Assembly: GCA_963706885.1 (NCBI GenBank)
Contig: CAVPNX010000001.1
Span: 1-36,004, forward strand
Direction: 5' to 3'
Source of the DNA: Prado023 sp963706885
GTDB lineage: Bacteria > Actinomycetota > Actinomycetes > S36-B12 > CAIYMF01
Length of the DNA: 36,004 nucleotides
Position 1 is the first letter of the stretch; every line of letters begins with the position of its first letter. A model generated the notes under the pieces. The model made no database searches, was not told the origin of the DNA, and saw only the letters and a program-made list of their open reading frames with translations. Below, one piece after another: positions 23,904 to 31,437 of the stretch. The translations under genes were made by a program, and so were the position numbers.

Positions 23904-24405
23904 GGACTCCCTGGCGGAGGCCTACCGGCGGTGGTCGCGCATGGTGCACGCCACAGCGATGCGTTCGACCGGGAACGCCGAGGACGCCGCGGACATCACC
24001 CAGACGGTGTTCGTCAACGCCTGGCGCGGTCGGGAGACCTACCGGCCCGAGGCAGGTTCATTGCCCGGGTGGTTGATGACCATCACCCGCCGCCGCATCG
24101 CCGACCACTGGGAGTCCCGGACCCGGGACGCCAAGGTCCGGTCCGCGGTGGAGTCGGTGGAGCCGGCGGTCGACTTCGCCCCCCCAGACACCGAACGCAT
24201 CGCCGCGCAGATGTTCGTCGCTGACGAGATCGAGCGGCTGGGCGATCCCGCAGGTCGGATCGTCCGGATGGCGTTCTACGAGGACCTGACCCATACCCAG
24301 ATCGCCGACCGGCTGCAGATGCCGATCGGAACCGTGAAGAGCCACATACGCCGGTCGCTGGAACGGCTGCGCGCAAGGATGGAGGTGGAAGATGTCGCAC
24401 TGTGA
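23848..24405 (+). CDS. ECF-subfamily RNA polymerase sigma factor
   Basis: The 185-residue protein has sigma region 2 (about 20-90: DSLAEAYRRWSRMVHATAMR, DAADITQTVFVNAWR, then the GWLMTITRRRIADHW region) and region 4 (about 125-180) with the helix-turn-helix HTQIADRLQMPIGTVKSHIRR. A short linker joins them and there is no extra domain. ATG 23848 is preferred over ATG 23839 because CACTAT lies seven bases upstream. The length and the downstream RskA-type partner recall mycobacterial SigK. The gene overlaps the anti-sigma gene by 14 bases (24392-24405), so the pair is translationally coupled. Confidence 0.9.
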   Translation: MLTEMTDMEVAHGFRAGHEDSLAEAYRRWSRMVHATAMRSTGNAEDAADITQTVFVNAWRGRETYRPEAGSLPGWLMTITRRRIADHWESRTRDAKVRSAVESVEPAVDFAPPDTERIAAQMFVADEIERLGDPAGRIVRMAFYEDLTHTQIADRLQMPIGTVKSHIRRSLERLRARMEVEDVAL

Positions 24406-25174
24406 TGAGACAACCCTGGCACTGGCTGCCCTCGGTGAGGACATCCCCGCCGACGAGTCAGCGCACCTGCAGTCGTGCAGCCTGTGCATGGCTGACGTCG
24501 CCGAGCTGACCGGAATCGTCACCCTCGGCCGCGAGGCCCCTGCCGAGCTCCCCGAGGTTCCCGACCGCGTCTGGACCGGGATCCGCCAGGAGCTGTCGCT
24601 GGTGGGTGCACCCGACGGGTCGGATGCTGTCCACCCGCCGCTGCGCAGCGTTCCCTCGATGCAGCCGACACCTGAGCCGCCCTCCGCGGACACCACTGTG
24701 GTCCCCATGGAGCGACGCCGCAGCCGCGGCGCGAAGTGGGGCGGCTTCGCGGTGGCCGCGGCGGCCGGCGCAGTCGTCGGCGGCGCCGTGGTCTGGTCCG
24801 CCGTGGACAGCGGCGGCTCCGGCGTCGGCTCATCCGAGCAGATCGTCGCCCAGGCGGTCCTCGCGCCGCTGACCGAGACTGTGTCCGAGCCCGGGAAGGC
24901 GACGGTGCTGGACAGCGCCGACGGCGAGGTCGTGCGTGTGGACGCGCGCTCCCTGCCGGCCAACGATGGCTTCTACGAGGTGTGGCTGCTCGATGCCGAC
25001 GCCACGAAGCTCGTCGCCCTCGGCGCCCTGCCCGCCGGCTCAGTCGGCACGTTCACGATCCCCCCTGGCCTGTCGATCGAGGACTTCCCCGTCGTCGACA
25101 TCTCCCTGGAGAGCTACGACGGTGACCCGAGCCACTCAAAGAAGTCCCTGATGCGCGGGGCGCTCGAGGCCTGA
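24392..25174 (+). CDS. Membrane anti-sigma factor (zinc-finger ZAS motif, RskA C-terminal domain)
   Basis: The 260-residue protein begins with an anti-sigma zinc motif H-x3-C-x2-C (His25, Cys29, Cys32 in HLQSCSLC) inside a short helical domain that would bind the sigma factor. A Pro-rich linker, one membrane helix (about 117-137, WGGFAVAAAAGAVVGGAVVW) and an extracytoplasmic domain of about 120 residues follow. The last (NDGFYEVWLLDADATKLVAL, IPPGLSIEDFPVVDISLESY) matches the RskA C-terminal (anti-sigma-K) domain. It should hold the upstream ECF factor inactive until regulated proteolysis. ATG 24392 overlaps the sigma gene. Confidence 0.88.
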   Translation: MSHCDETTLALAALGEDIPADESAHLQSCSLCMADVAELTGIVTLGREAPAELPEVPDRVWTGIRQELSLVGAPDGSDAVHPPLRSVPSMQPTPEPPSADTTVVPMERRRSRGAKWGGFAVAAAAGAVVGGAVVWSAVDSGGSGVGSSEQIVAQAVLAPLTETVSEPGKATVLDSADGEVVRVDARSLPANDGFYEVWLLDADATKLVALGALPAGSVGTFTIPPGLSIEDFPVVDISLESYDGDPSHSKKSLMRGALEA

Positions 25175-25236
25175 CCTGCCGGGCGGCCGACCGTTGCGCC
25201 TTTGGGCCGGTGGGCCGGTGGGCCATTGCTCAGGCA

Positions 25237-25242
25237 TACGCT
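25237..25242 (+). promoter_or_regulatory. -10 hexamer TACGCT of the MBL-fold gene (leaderless)
   Basis: TACGCT is followed by TCGGCAC and ATG 25250, with no ribosome binding site. The MBL gene therefore appears to be transcribed separately from the sigma/anti-sigma pair. Confidence 0.5.
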
Positions 25243-25249
25243 TCGGCAC

Positions 25250-25966
25250 ATGCCCGCTGCCCTTCCTCTCGCCCCGGGTCTCTGGCGCGTCCCGACCGTG
25301 CCCTGGGACCTCATCAACTCGTTCCTCATCCGGGCCGCGGACGGCTCCATCACCCTGGTTGATACCGGGTTGAAGACTGCACCCGCTCGGGTCGTCGCAG
25401 CGCTGGAGGAGATCGGCTCGGGCCCGAGCGATGTGACCACGATCGTGCTGACCCACGCCCACCCCGACCACGCCGGCGGAGCCGCTGACATGGCACGGCG
25501 CACCGGTCAGGGAATCACGGTGCACCCCGACGACGCTGACTATGTGCGCACCGGCAGCTCTCCTTCGCGTGACGACTCCTTCCGCCTGGGCCGGCTGCTT
25601 GTCCGCACGCCAGGCGCGGACCCCGCTCCCGTGGCGCGGACGATGTCCGACGGAGAGCTCCTCGAGGGCAGCGACCTGCGCGTCCACCACACCCCCGGGC
25701 ACACGCCGGGGCACTGCTCGCTGCTCCACGAGCCGTCCGGGACGCTCATCACCGGGGATGCCATCTGGAACATGCGCTCCCGGCGCACCTGGCCGGTGCT
25801 CGCCTTCTGCACCAACGCCGGCCTGACCGAGCAGACGGCCGCCACGCTGGGCGAGCTCGACTACACGACGGCGGCGTTCACGCACGGCCCCGACATCCAG
25901 GGCACGGGCCGGGAGGCGATCCGGGAGTTCCTGGCCAACCCGACGAGGTTCGGCCCGGGGCTGTAG
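25250..25966 (+). CDS. MBL-fold metallo-hydrolase
   Basis: The 238-residue protein has the metallo-beta-lactamase fold motif HAHPDH (His69, His71, Asp73, His74). A further His lies in HHTPGHTPGHCS (about 143-154), and the bridging Asp is in LITGDAIW. This is the general MBL hydrolase group (glyoxalase II-like and others), usually binding two metal ions; the substrate is not predictable. It starts at ATG 25250, set by the TACGCT hexamer, 75 bases after the anti-sigma stop. A strong bidirectional hairpin follows. There is no signal peptide, so it is cytoplasmic. Confidence 0.85.
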   Translation: MPAALPLAPGLWRVPTVPWDLINSFLIRAADGSITLVDTGLKTAPARVVAALEEIGSGPSDVTTIVLTHAHPDHAGGAADMARRTGQGITVHPDDADYVRTGSSPSRDDSFRLGRLLVRTPGADPAPVARTMSDGELLEGSDLRVHHTPGHTPGHCSLLHEPSGTLITGDAIWNMRSRRTWPVLAFCTNAGLTEQTAATLGELDYTTAAFTHGPDIQGTGREAIREFLANPTRFGPGL

Positions 25967-25999
25967 CGCTGCCCACGTTCGCCGGGCACACGACGCGAG

Positions 26000-26037
26000 G
26001 GAGCCCCGTTCCGATCGTGGGATCGGAACGGGGCTCC
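26000..26037. terminator. Strong bidirectional hairpin (17-bp stem, 4-nt loop)
   Basis: Bases 26000-26016 and 26021-26037 are perfect complements around GTGG. The stem reads GGAGCCCCGTTCCGATC. It lies between the convergent MBL-fold gene (stop 25966) and the FAS1 gene (stop 26067-26069). It is the clearest terminator in the window, though it lacks a U-tract. Confidence 0.9.
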
Positions 26038-26066
26038 TGGCCGGTCAGCTCAGTTATCGGTCGCGG

Positions 26067-26699
26067 TCACTTCTCGACCGGGGGCAGGTCCAGCGGACGC
26101 AGGACGCGATCGATCGCGTGGGCGATCTGCTTGTTGCCCTCGTTGATGTCGGCGGCGATCACCCGAGCGTTGCGGGAGTTGCCGTCACGGTCGCGCAGGC
26201 GGATCTGGCCGTCGACCACCTTCACACCCAGAGCACCCTTCTGGGCCATCGGGATCCACGCACCATCAGCGGCAACCGCGGCCTTCGAGTCGATCGTGGC
26301 GCCGGGGAAGACGTGGTACAGAAGGACCGTCTCCACGGTGTCGATCCCGAGGCCCGCCACCGCCGAGAAGACCTTCTTCTCAGAGCTGATCTTCTTGCCG
26401 GTGAGGTCCTCCGCGAGGATGCGGAAGGCCTTATCGGTGGGCGCGAAGGCAGTCAGGGCAACCGAGCCGTCTGCCAGCAGGCCGACCGGCGAGTTGGGCT
26501 TGGCGCCCAGGACCGCGAGCACGGCGGCCGTCAGGATGTCGAAGTCCTTGCTGTTCTTGTCGAACTTGGCGTTGCTGACGTCCAGCACGGCGGCCAGCGA
26601 GGTGTTGCCGTCGGCAGCGGTGGCGGCGGGGGCGGCGAGGGCCCCGGCGGCCAGGGCGGCGGCGGAGGCGGCGGCGATTCCAGCGGCGATCTTGCGCAT
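26067..26699 (-). CDS. Secreted fasciclin (FAS1) domain protein
   Basis: The 210-residue precursor has a classic signal peptide (MRKIAAGIAAASAAALAAGA, cleavage likely after APAATA near residue 28). A single FAS1 domain follows: VALTAFAPTDKAFRIL (the FAPT/DxAF box), TVETVLLYHVFPGATI (the YHV box) and a C-terminal VIAADINEGNKQIAHAIDRVL (usually ...NGVIHVIDxVLLP). FAS1 proteins mediate adhesion or act at the cell surface; mycobacterial MPT70 and MPT83 belong here. ATG 26699 has AGGAG six bases upstream. Codon use is less extremely GC-rich, with more AAG and GAG, fitting a well-expressed exported protein. Its promoter resembles a SigK-type site. Confidence 0.9.
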   Translation of the reverse strand: MRKIAAGIAAASAAALAAGALAAPAATAADGNTSLAAVLDVSNAKFDKNSKDFDILTAAVLAVLGAKPNSPVGLLADGSVALTAFAPTDKAFRILAEDLTGKKISSEKKVFSAVAGLGIDTVETVLLYHVFPGATIDSKAAVAADGAWIPMAQKGALGVKVVDGQIRLRDRDGNSRNARVIAADINEGNKQIAHAIDRVLRPLDLPPVEK

Positions 26700-26752
26700 G
26701 ATGTTCTCCTGATGGGGGGTGGGGCCCGACCTGTTCGAGCTCTCATCCCCTA

Positions 26753-26780
26753 CTTCTGCCGGAGCCCCCGGATCGGATGC
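26753..26780 (-). promoter_or_regulatory. Putative ECF (SigK-like) promoter of the FAS1 gene
   Basis: On the minus strand, GCATCC (26780-26775) and CAGAAG (26758-26753) are 16 bases apart. The mycobacterial SigK consensus, recalled as CCATCC-N17-CCGAAT, matches five of six -35 positions and four of six -10 positions. The predicted start lies about 47 bases before the FAS1 ATG, leaving room for its AGGAG site. The match is suggestive only. Confidence 0.35.
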
Positions 26781-26836
26781 ACAAGTTCAGAGGAATCTTT
26801 GCGCAAGTTGTTCAGCGGCCTCCTGCGCGCCCGGGA

Positions 26837-28210
26837 TCACCCGATCCATACCGCTTTGATGTTGGCGAACTCCCGGATCCCGTGGCCGCTGAGCTCCCTG
26901 CCGTAGCCCGACCGCTTGGTCCCGCCGAACGGCATGTCGTTGTAGGAGATCGTCATGCCGTTGATCGTGACGACGCCGGAGTCGAGGTCGCGGATGAACC
27001 GGTCCTGCTCCTGTGAGTCGGTGGTCCAGGCATTCGATCCCAACCCGTAGTTGGTGCCGTTGCCCAGCTCGATGGCCTCCTCGATCGAGTCCACCCGGTA
27101 GAGACCGGCGACGGGACCGAACACCTCCTCGGCGTACATGGCCATGTCCGGGGTCATGTCGGCCACGACGGTCGGCTCGTAGAACCACCCGGGGCCGTCC
27201 ACCGCCCGACCGCCGCAGAGGATCGACGCGCCCTTGGCCCGGGCATCGGAGACCATCGTCTCGACGTCGCGTCGCCCCGACTCGGTCGCCAGCGGGCCGA
27301 CGTCGGTCGCGTCGTCCATCGGATCACCGACCACGAGGGCGGCCATCCGGGCGACGAACGCCTGGGCGAACTGGTCGTACACGTCGGTGTGCACGAGGAA
27401 GCGCTTGGCCGCGATGCAGGACTGCCCGTTGTTCTGGCAGCGCGCGGTCACCGCCACCTCCGCGGCACGCTCCACGTCGGCCGAGGGCATCACGATGAAC
27501 GGGTCGGACCCGCCGAGCTCCATCACGGTCTTCTTGATCTCGTCGCCGCAGATGGCGGCCACGGACTGCCCCGCGGGCTCGGAGCCCGTGAGGGTGGCCG
27601 CGCGCACGCGTGGGTCGCGCAGCACCGCCTCGACCTCGCGGGCGCCGATCAGCAGCGTCGTGAAGCACCCCTGCGGGAATCCCGCCCGCCGATAGAGGTC
27701 CTCCAGGTAGAGGGCGCACTGCGGCACGTTGGAGGCGTGCTTGAGCAGGCCCACGTTGCCGGCCATGAGCGCCGGGGCGGCGAACCGGACCACCTGCCAG
27801 AGCGGGAAGTTCCACGGCATCACCGCCAGGACCACGCCGAGCGGGGCGTAACGGGCGTACGCCTGCGAGGCACCCACCGCGGCCGGGTCGACCGGCTCGT
27901 CGGCCAGCAGGCGCTCGGCGTTGTCGGCGTACCAGCGCATGCCCTTCGCGCACTTGGCGGCCTCGGCGCGCGCCGACTTCAGGGTCTTGCCCATCTCGAG
28001 GGTCATGATCTGCGCGATCGACTCGTTGTCCTCGTCGAGCAGGTCGGCGGCCCGACGCATCAGCGAGGCACGCTCGGCGAAGGTGGTCGTGCGCCAGGTC
28101 CGGAACGTGGCGTGGGCGGTCGTGATCGCCTCGGCGACCTGCGCGCTGCTGTGCGCGTCGAAGGTCCGGAGGGTCTCACCGGTTGCAGGGTTCTGGGTTG
28201 CGATGGCCAT
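26837..28210 (-). CDS. NAD(P)-dependent aldehyde dehydrogenase, succinate-semialdehyde type (GabD1-like)
   Basis: The 457-residue protein has the ALDH catalytic Cys265 in NGQSCIAAKR and the general base Glu231 in ELGGSDPF. Cofactor-site features include MPWNFP (about 131-136) and LTGSEPAGQSV. The length and sequence type match the short succinate-semialdehyde dehydrogenases of actinobacteria (GabD1 group), which oxidise succinic semialdehyde to succinate. Other linear aldehydes are possible. ATG 28210 was chosen because CACGAT ends seven bases upstream. An ATG at 28219 overlaps that hexamer, and the frame upstream is not protein-like. It stands alone between FAS1 and the pentapeptide gene. 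Confidence 0.87.
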   Translation of the reverse strand: MAIATQNPATGETLRTFDAHSSAQVAEAITTAHATFRTWRTTTFAERASLMRRAADLLDEDNESIAQIMTLEMGKTLKSARAEAAKCAKGMRWYADNAERLLADEPVDPAAVGASQAYARYAPLGVVLAVMPWNFPLWQVVRFAAPALMAGNVGLLKHASNVPQCALYLEDLYRRAGFPQGCFTTLLIGAREVEAVLRDPRVRAATLTGSEPAGQSVAAICGDEIKKTVMELGGSDPFIVMPSADVERAAEVAVTARCQNNGQSCIAAKRFLVHTDVYDQFAQAFVARMAALVVGDPMDDATDVGPLATESGRRDVETMVSDARAKGASILCGGRAVDGPGWFYEPTVVADMTPDMAMYAEEVFGPVAGLYRVDSIEEAIELGNGTNYGLGSNAWTTDSQEQDRFIRDLDSGVVTINGMTISYNDMPFGGTKRSGYGRELSGHGIREFANIKAVWIG

Positions 28211-28292
28211 GGGCGACATCGTGGCATCCCGAACCGTGGGTGCGCCGGTCGGCGGGGATGTGTACGTGGTCGACCGGGTGGTCGTGGGTGGG

Positions 28293-28850
28293 TCAGGCGT
28301 CCTGGCGGCGCCAGAGCGCCATGCGCACCGGGTCCTCCCCGCGCGGGCGCAGGATCCCGTCGGGCCACAGGGTGTCCTCGTCGGAATCCACGGCGCGCAG
28401 GTCCGCGGTGGCCAGCCGCGCACCCGTGAGGTCCGCACCGCAGAGGACGGCGCCGCGCAGGGTCGCGGCCTCCAGGGTCACCCGGCGAAGGTCGGCCCCG
28501 GTGAGGTCGGCGTCCCGGAGGTCGGCCCCGAACAGGTTGGCCCCCACCAGGATCGCGCCGGTGAGGTCCGCCCGCCGCAGGTTCGCCCCGGACAGGTCGG
28601 CCGAGCTCAGGTCCGCCCCTCGGAGGAAGGTCCCGTGCAGGTCCGCGCGGACCAAGCGGGTCCCGACGAACGTGGCCCGGGTCGCCCGTGCCCCGGCCAG
28701 CGCGGCCTGGCGCAGGTTCGCGCCGTCGAAGCACGTGGCGGTCAGGTCGGCGCCGGTGAGGTCGGCGCGGACCAGGCGGAACCCGGAGACGTCGGCCCCG
28801 GCCAGCGGCCGGTCGGTGGCGGTGGTGCGTGTGGGCCAGGGGATCGGCAT
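28293..28850 (-). CDS. Pentapeptide-repeat protein
   Basis: The 185-residue protein is built from about 24 A(D/N)LxX pentapeptides (for example ADLTGADLT, GADLSSADLSGANLRRADLT) spanning about residues 15-150, which fold as a right-handed square beta-helix. Relatives such as MfpA and Qnr mimic DNA and protect gyrase from quinolones, but most are of unknown function. Nothing in this protein singles out gyrase. The C-terminal ~30 residues (DEDTLWPDGILRP) resemble the tail of many cytoplasmic members. ATG 28850 is supported by CACTCT ending six bases upstream. The repeats give the DNA a 15-base periodicity. Confidence 0.87.
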   Translation of the reverse strand: MPIPWPTRTTATDRPLAGADVSGFRLVRADLTGADLTATCFDGANLRQAALAGARATRATFVGTRLVRADLHGTFLRGADLSSADLSGANLRRADLTGAILVGANLFGADLRDADLTGADLRRVTLEAATLRGAVLCGADLTGARLATADLRAVDSDEDTLWPDGILRPRGEDPVRMALWRRQDA

Positions 28851-28964
28851 GTCCCCAGAGTGCGCCCCACGGGTGGCCGGACCCCGGCCCGCACGCGTCA
28901 TGTGCACATCGGTCAGGTGAACGTCACGCCAACCCGTTCACCGTGGCGGGGCGCCGCACGTACG

Positions 28965-29237
28965 TCAGAACCAGGCCTTCCGCTCCACCATGTAGGTCTG
29001 GTAGAACTCCTGGTCGGTCTTGGTGAGGTAGATGATCCCCTCGATCAGGCCGATGATCGAGCCGACGCCGCACGTCAGGACGGTGATCACGATCCGGATC
29101 AGGCCGCCGGAGGTGTCCCCGAGGATGAACCGGTGGATCCCCAGGCCGCCGAAGAGGATCCCCATGATCCCGCAGAGGATCTTCTTGGAGTTCACGTCGG
29201 CGGGAATGCCCGGCTGCTGGGCGTACGGGTTGGACAT
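28965..29237 (-). CDS. TM2 domain-containing small membrane protein
   Basis: The 90-residue protein starts MSNPYAQQPGIPADVNSKK. It then has two membrane helices with the TM2 signature: GIMGILFGGLGIHRFILGDTSGG, followed by LTCGVGSIIGLIEGIIYLT. The conserved G-x-x-G-x-H-R/D-F-Y-x-G element is clear. TM2 proteins are widespread; their role is largely unknown. ATG 29237 has AAGGAGGT four bases upstream, and TAGGCT (29269-29264, minus strand) is a plausible -10. It is divergent from tgt. Confidence 0.85.
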   Translation of the reverse strand: MSNPYAQQPGIPADVNSKKILCGIMGILFGGLGIHRFILGDTSGGLIRIVITVLTCGVGSIIGLIEGIIYLTKTDQEFYQTYMVERKAWF

Positions 29238-29304
29238 CGGGACCTCCTTGGTCGGCTGCTCTCAGCCTACGGCTCTGCTCAGCACGCGGTGTTGAATGGC
29301 CCCC

Positions 29305-30550
29305 ATGACGCCGGCCCCCTTCCACTTCCAGGTGGGTGCGCGCCATGGGATGGCCCGCACCGGGGTGATCACGACGCCGCACGGCCAGATCCGCACCCCG
29401 GCGTTCATCCCGGTCGGGACGAAGGCCACGGTCAAGGGGGTGCTGCCCGAGTCCGCGACCGCGCTGGGCGCCCAGGCGGTGCTGGCCAACGCCTACCACC
29501 TGTACCTGCAGCCCGGGGCCGACATCGTGGACGCCGCCGGTGGGCTCGGTGCGTTCATGAACTGGCCCGGACCGACCTTCACCGACTCCGGCGGCTTCCA
29601 GGTGATGAGCCTGGGGGTGGGGTTCAAGAAGGTGCTGGCGATGGCAGTCGACACCCCCGCCGACGACGTGATCGCACCCGGGAAGGACCGGCTGGCCCAC
29701 GTCGACGACGACGGCGTGTCGTTCGTCTCCCACCTCAACGGCTCGAAGCACCGGTTCACCCCGGAGTCCAGCATGCGCGTGCAGCACCAGCTGGGCGCGG
29801 ACATCATGTTCGCCTTCGACGAGTGCACGACGCTCATGAACACCCGCGCCTACCAGGAGCGCTCGGTCGACCGGACGGCGACGTGGGCCCGCCGGTGCGT
29901 GGCCGCCCACCAGCAGCTGACCCGGGAACGCGCACACCGGCCCGTACCAGGCCCTGTTCGGCGTGGTGCAGGGCGCGCAGTTCGAGGACCTGCGCCGGGC
30001 CGCAGCCCGCGACCTCGCCGGCCTGGAGCTCGACGGGTTCGGGATCGGCGGGGCGCTGGAGAAGGCCAGGCTGGAGACGATCGTCCGGTGGGTGAGCGAG
30101 GAGCTGCCCGAGGACCGGCCGCGGCACCTGCTGGGCATCGGTGAGCCCGACGACCTGTTCGCCGGCGTCGCCGCGGGTGCCGACACGTTCGACTGCGTGA
30201 TGCCCTCCCGCGTTGCCCGCAACGGGGCGATCCTGTCGCGCGACGGGCGCTACAACATCGTCACCGCCGCCAATCGGCGCGCGTTCGAGCCCCTGGACCC
30301 CGAGTGCGACTGCTACACGTGTGCGCACTACACGCGGGCCTACGTGCACCACCTCTCGAAGGCCGACGAGATGGCCGGGCACACGCTGGCCACCATCCAC
30401 AACGTGCACTTCCTCGTGGACCTGGTCGACCGGATGCGCGGCGCCCTCGAGGACGGCGACTTCGACGCGTTCCGGGTCGAGTACCTCGGCCGGTACTACG
30501 CCCGCAGGGCGTCGGCCGGCTCGGGCTCCGGATCGGCGGGTACTCCGTAG
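29305..30550 (+). CDS. tgt: tRNA-guanine(34) transglycosylase, one-base frameshift at about 29926
   Basis: The product has the TGT fold and motifs: RTPAFIPVGTKATVKGVLP, FTDSGGFQVMSL (active-site Asp), DGFGIGG, FDCVMPSRVARNG, and the zinc site CDCYTCAHY with a downstream His. It exchanges guanine 34 of tRNAs with GUN anticodons for queuine or preQ1. The first frame runs from ATG 29305 to about 29925 and would stop at 30144. The second frame resumes with NAHTGPYQALFGVVQGAQF. One extra G in CCCGGG (29921-29926) explains the shift, and removing it restores 414 residues. An assembly indel or a recent mutation are both possible. The last 55 bases overlap the convergent transporter gene. Confidence 0.85.
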
Positions 30551-31236
30551 GTCGGCTCGCGGCGCTTGACCGCGGCGATCACCCGGTAGGTGATGGGCAT
30601 CACGAGGATCTCGACCGCCACCTTGTACAGGTACCCGGTGATCACGTAGTTCACGAACGTCCACCCGGTGATGACCCCGTAGAAGGCGATGGTGCAGAAC
30701 ACCAGCGTGTCGGCGAACTCACCCACCGCAGTCGAGCCGATCAGCCGGGCCCAGAGCCGCGACTCCAGCGTGCGGGCCTTGATCCGGACCAGGACCCAGG
30801 CGTTGAGCATCTGGCCGACGAGGAAGCCGGCCAGGCTCGCCAGCACGATCCGGGGCACGAACCCGAGCACCGCCTCGAACGCGTCCTGGTTGGGCCAGTC
30901 GTCGGCGGGCGGCGCCTGCTGCACCAGCCAGAAGGTGGCCGCGGCCAGGGCCGACATCCCGAACGCCAACCAGATGGCCCTGCGGGTCGCGCGCCACCCG
31001 TAGACCTCGGACAGGACGTCGCCGACCACATAGACCAGCGGGAACAGGAAGGCTCCCCCGTCGGTGATCAGCGGTCCGACGGCGATCAGCTTCGTGGCCC
31101 CGATGTTGGAGATCAGCAGCAACCCGACGAACACCGCCACAACGGTGGCGTAGTGGCCCGACGTGCGGGCGAACGCGGGTCCCTGCGGCGGCGCCGGCTC
31201 CGGGCTGGGATCCGCGTTCATCGGTGTCGTGCTCAT
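30496..31236 (-). CDS. yhhQ: Queuosine precursor transporter (YhhQ/VUT family)
   Basis: The 246-residue protein has about six membrane helices. It carries the VUT-family features SNIGATKLIAVG in helix 1, then FLFPLVYVVGDVLSEVYGWRATRRAIW, and late ARLIGSTAVGEFADTLVF. The family imports 7-cyano/7-aminomethyl-7-deazaguanine or queuine for tRNA modification, and tgt next door uses that substrate. The N-terminal ~35 residues are a Pro-rich extension. ATG 31236 is the most likely start; an in-frame GTG at 31278 is possible. Its end overlaps the end of tgt by 55 bp on the opposite strand. Upstream lies a set of three repeated motifs shared with the MMPL gene. Confidence 0.88.
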   Translation of the reverse strand: MSTTPMNADPSPEPAPPQGPAFARTSGHYATVVAVFVGLLLISNIGATKLIAVGPLITDGGAFLFPLVYVVGDVLSEVYGWRATRRAIWLAFGMSALAAATFWLVQQAPPADDWPNQDAFEAVLGFVPRIVLASLAGFLVGQMLNAWVLVRIKARTLESRLWARLIGSTAVGEFADTLVFCTIAFYGVITGWTFVNYVITGYLYKVAVEILVMPITYRVIAAVKRREPTYGVPADPEPEPADALRA

Positions 31237-31284
31237 GGGTGCGCCATTGAACCACCGACGAGCCCCCCAGGCGAACACCCCGCG

Positions 31285-31366
31285 GGATCACGTCGGGTCT
31301 GCTGGCCCCAACACCGGATCGTGTCGGGTCTCCGCGCACGCGATCAGTTCGAACCCGACGCGATTC
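31285..31366. repeat. Three copies of a 16-bp motif (two direct, one inverted) between yhhQ and the MMPL gene
   Basis: GGATCACGTCGGGTCT (31285-31300) and GGATCGTGTCGGGTCT (31316-31331) agree at 14 of 16 bases and lie 31 bases apart, about three helical turns. The reverse complement of 31351-31366 reads GAATCGCGTCGGGTTC, a third copy. Copies two and three face each other. The cluster sits in the divergent intergenic region, 50-150 bases from both starts, as expected for a shared transcription-factor site. Confidence 0.6.
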
Positions 31367-31437
31367 ACGGCAGAGGGCTCACCGGACGGGCCGTCCCCAC
31401 GTCGCCGGGCAGGGGGGCAAAGGGGGACACTTCAGGT

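Noticed and set aside
28293..28850. 15-bp tandem DNA repeat on both strands
   Set aside because: The periodicity is fully explained by the pentapeptide-repeat protein encoded on the minus strand.
30304..31437. N-terminal extension of the MMPL frame through the tgt/yhhQ region
   Set aside because: The frame stays open only because of base composition and overlaps two real genes. The protein-like part begins at GTG 31438 just before the first membrane helix.
31237..31437. preQ1 riboswitch upstream of yhhQ
   Set aside because: I see no preQ1-I/II-like hairpin followed by an A-rich tail near the start; the region instead holds three copies of a protein-site-like motif.
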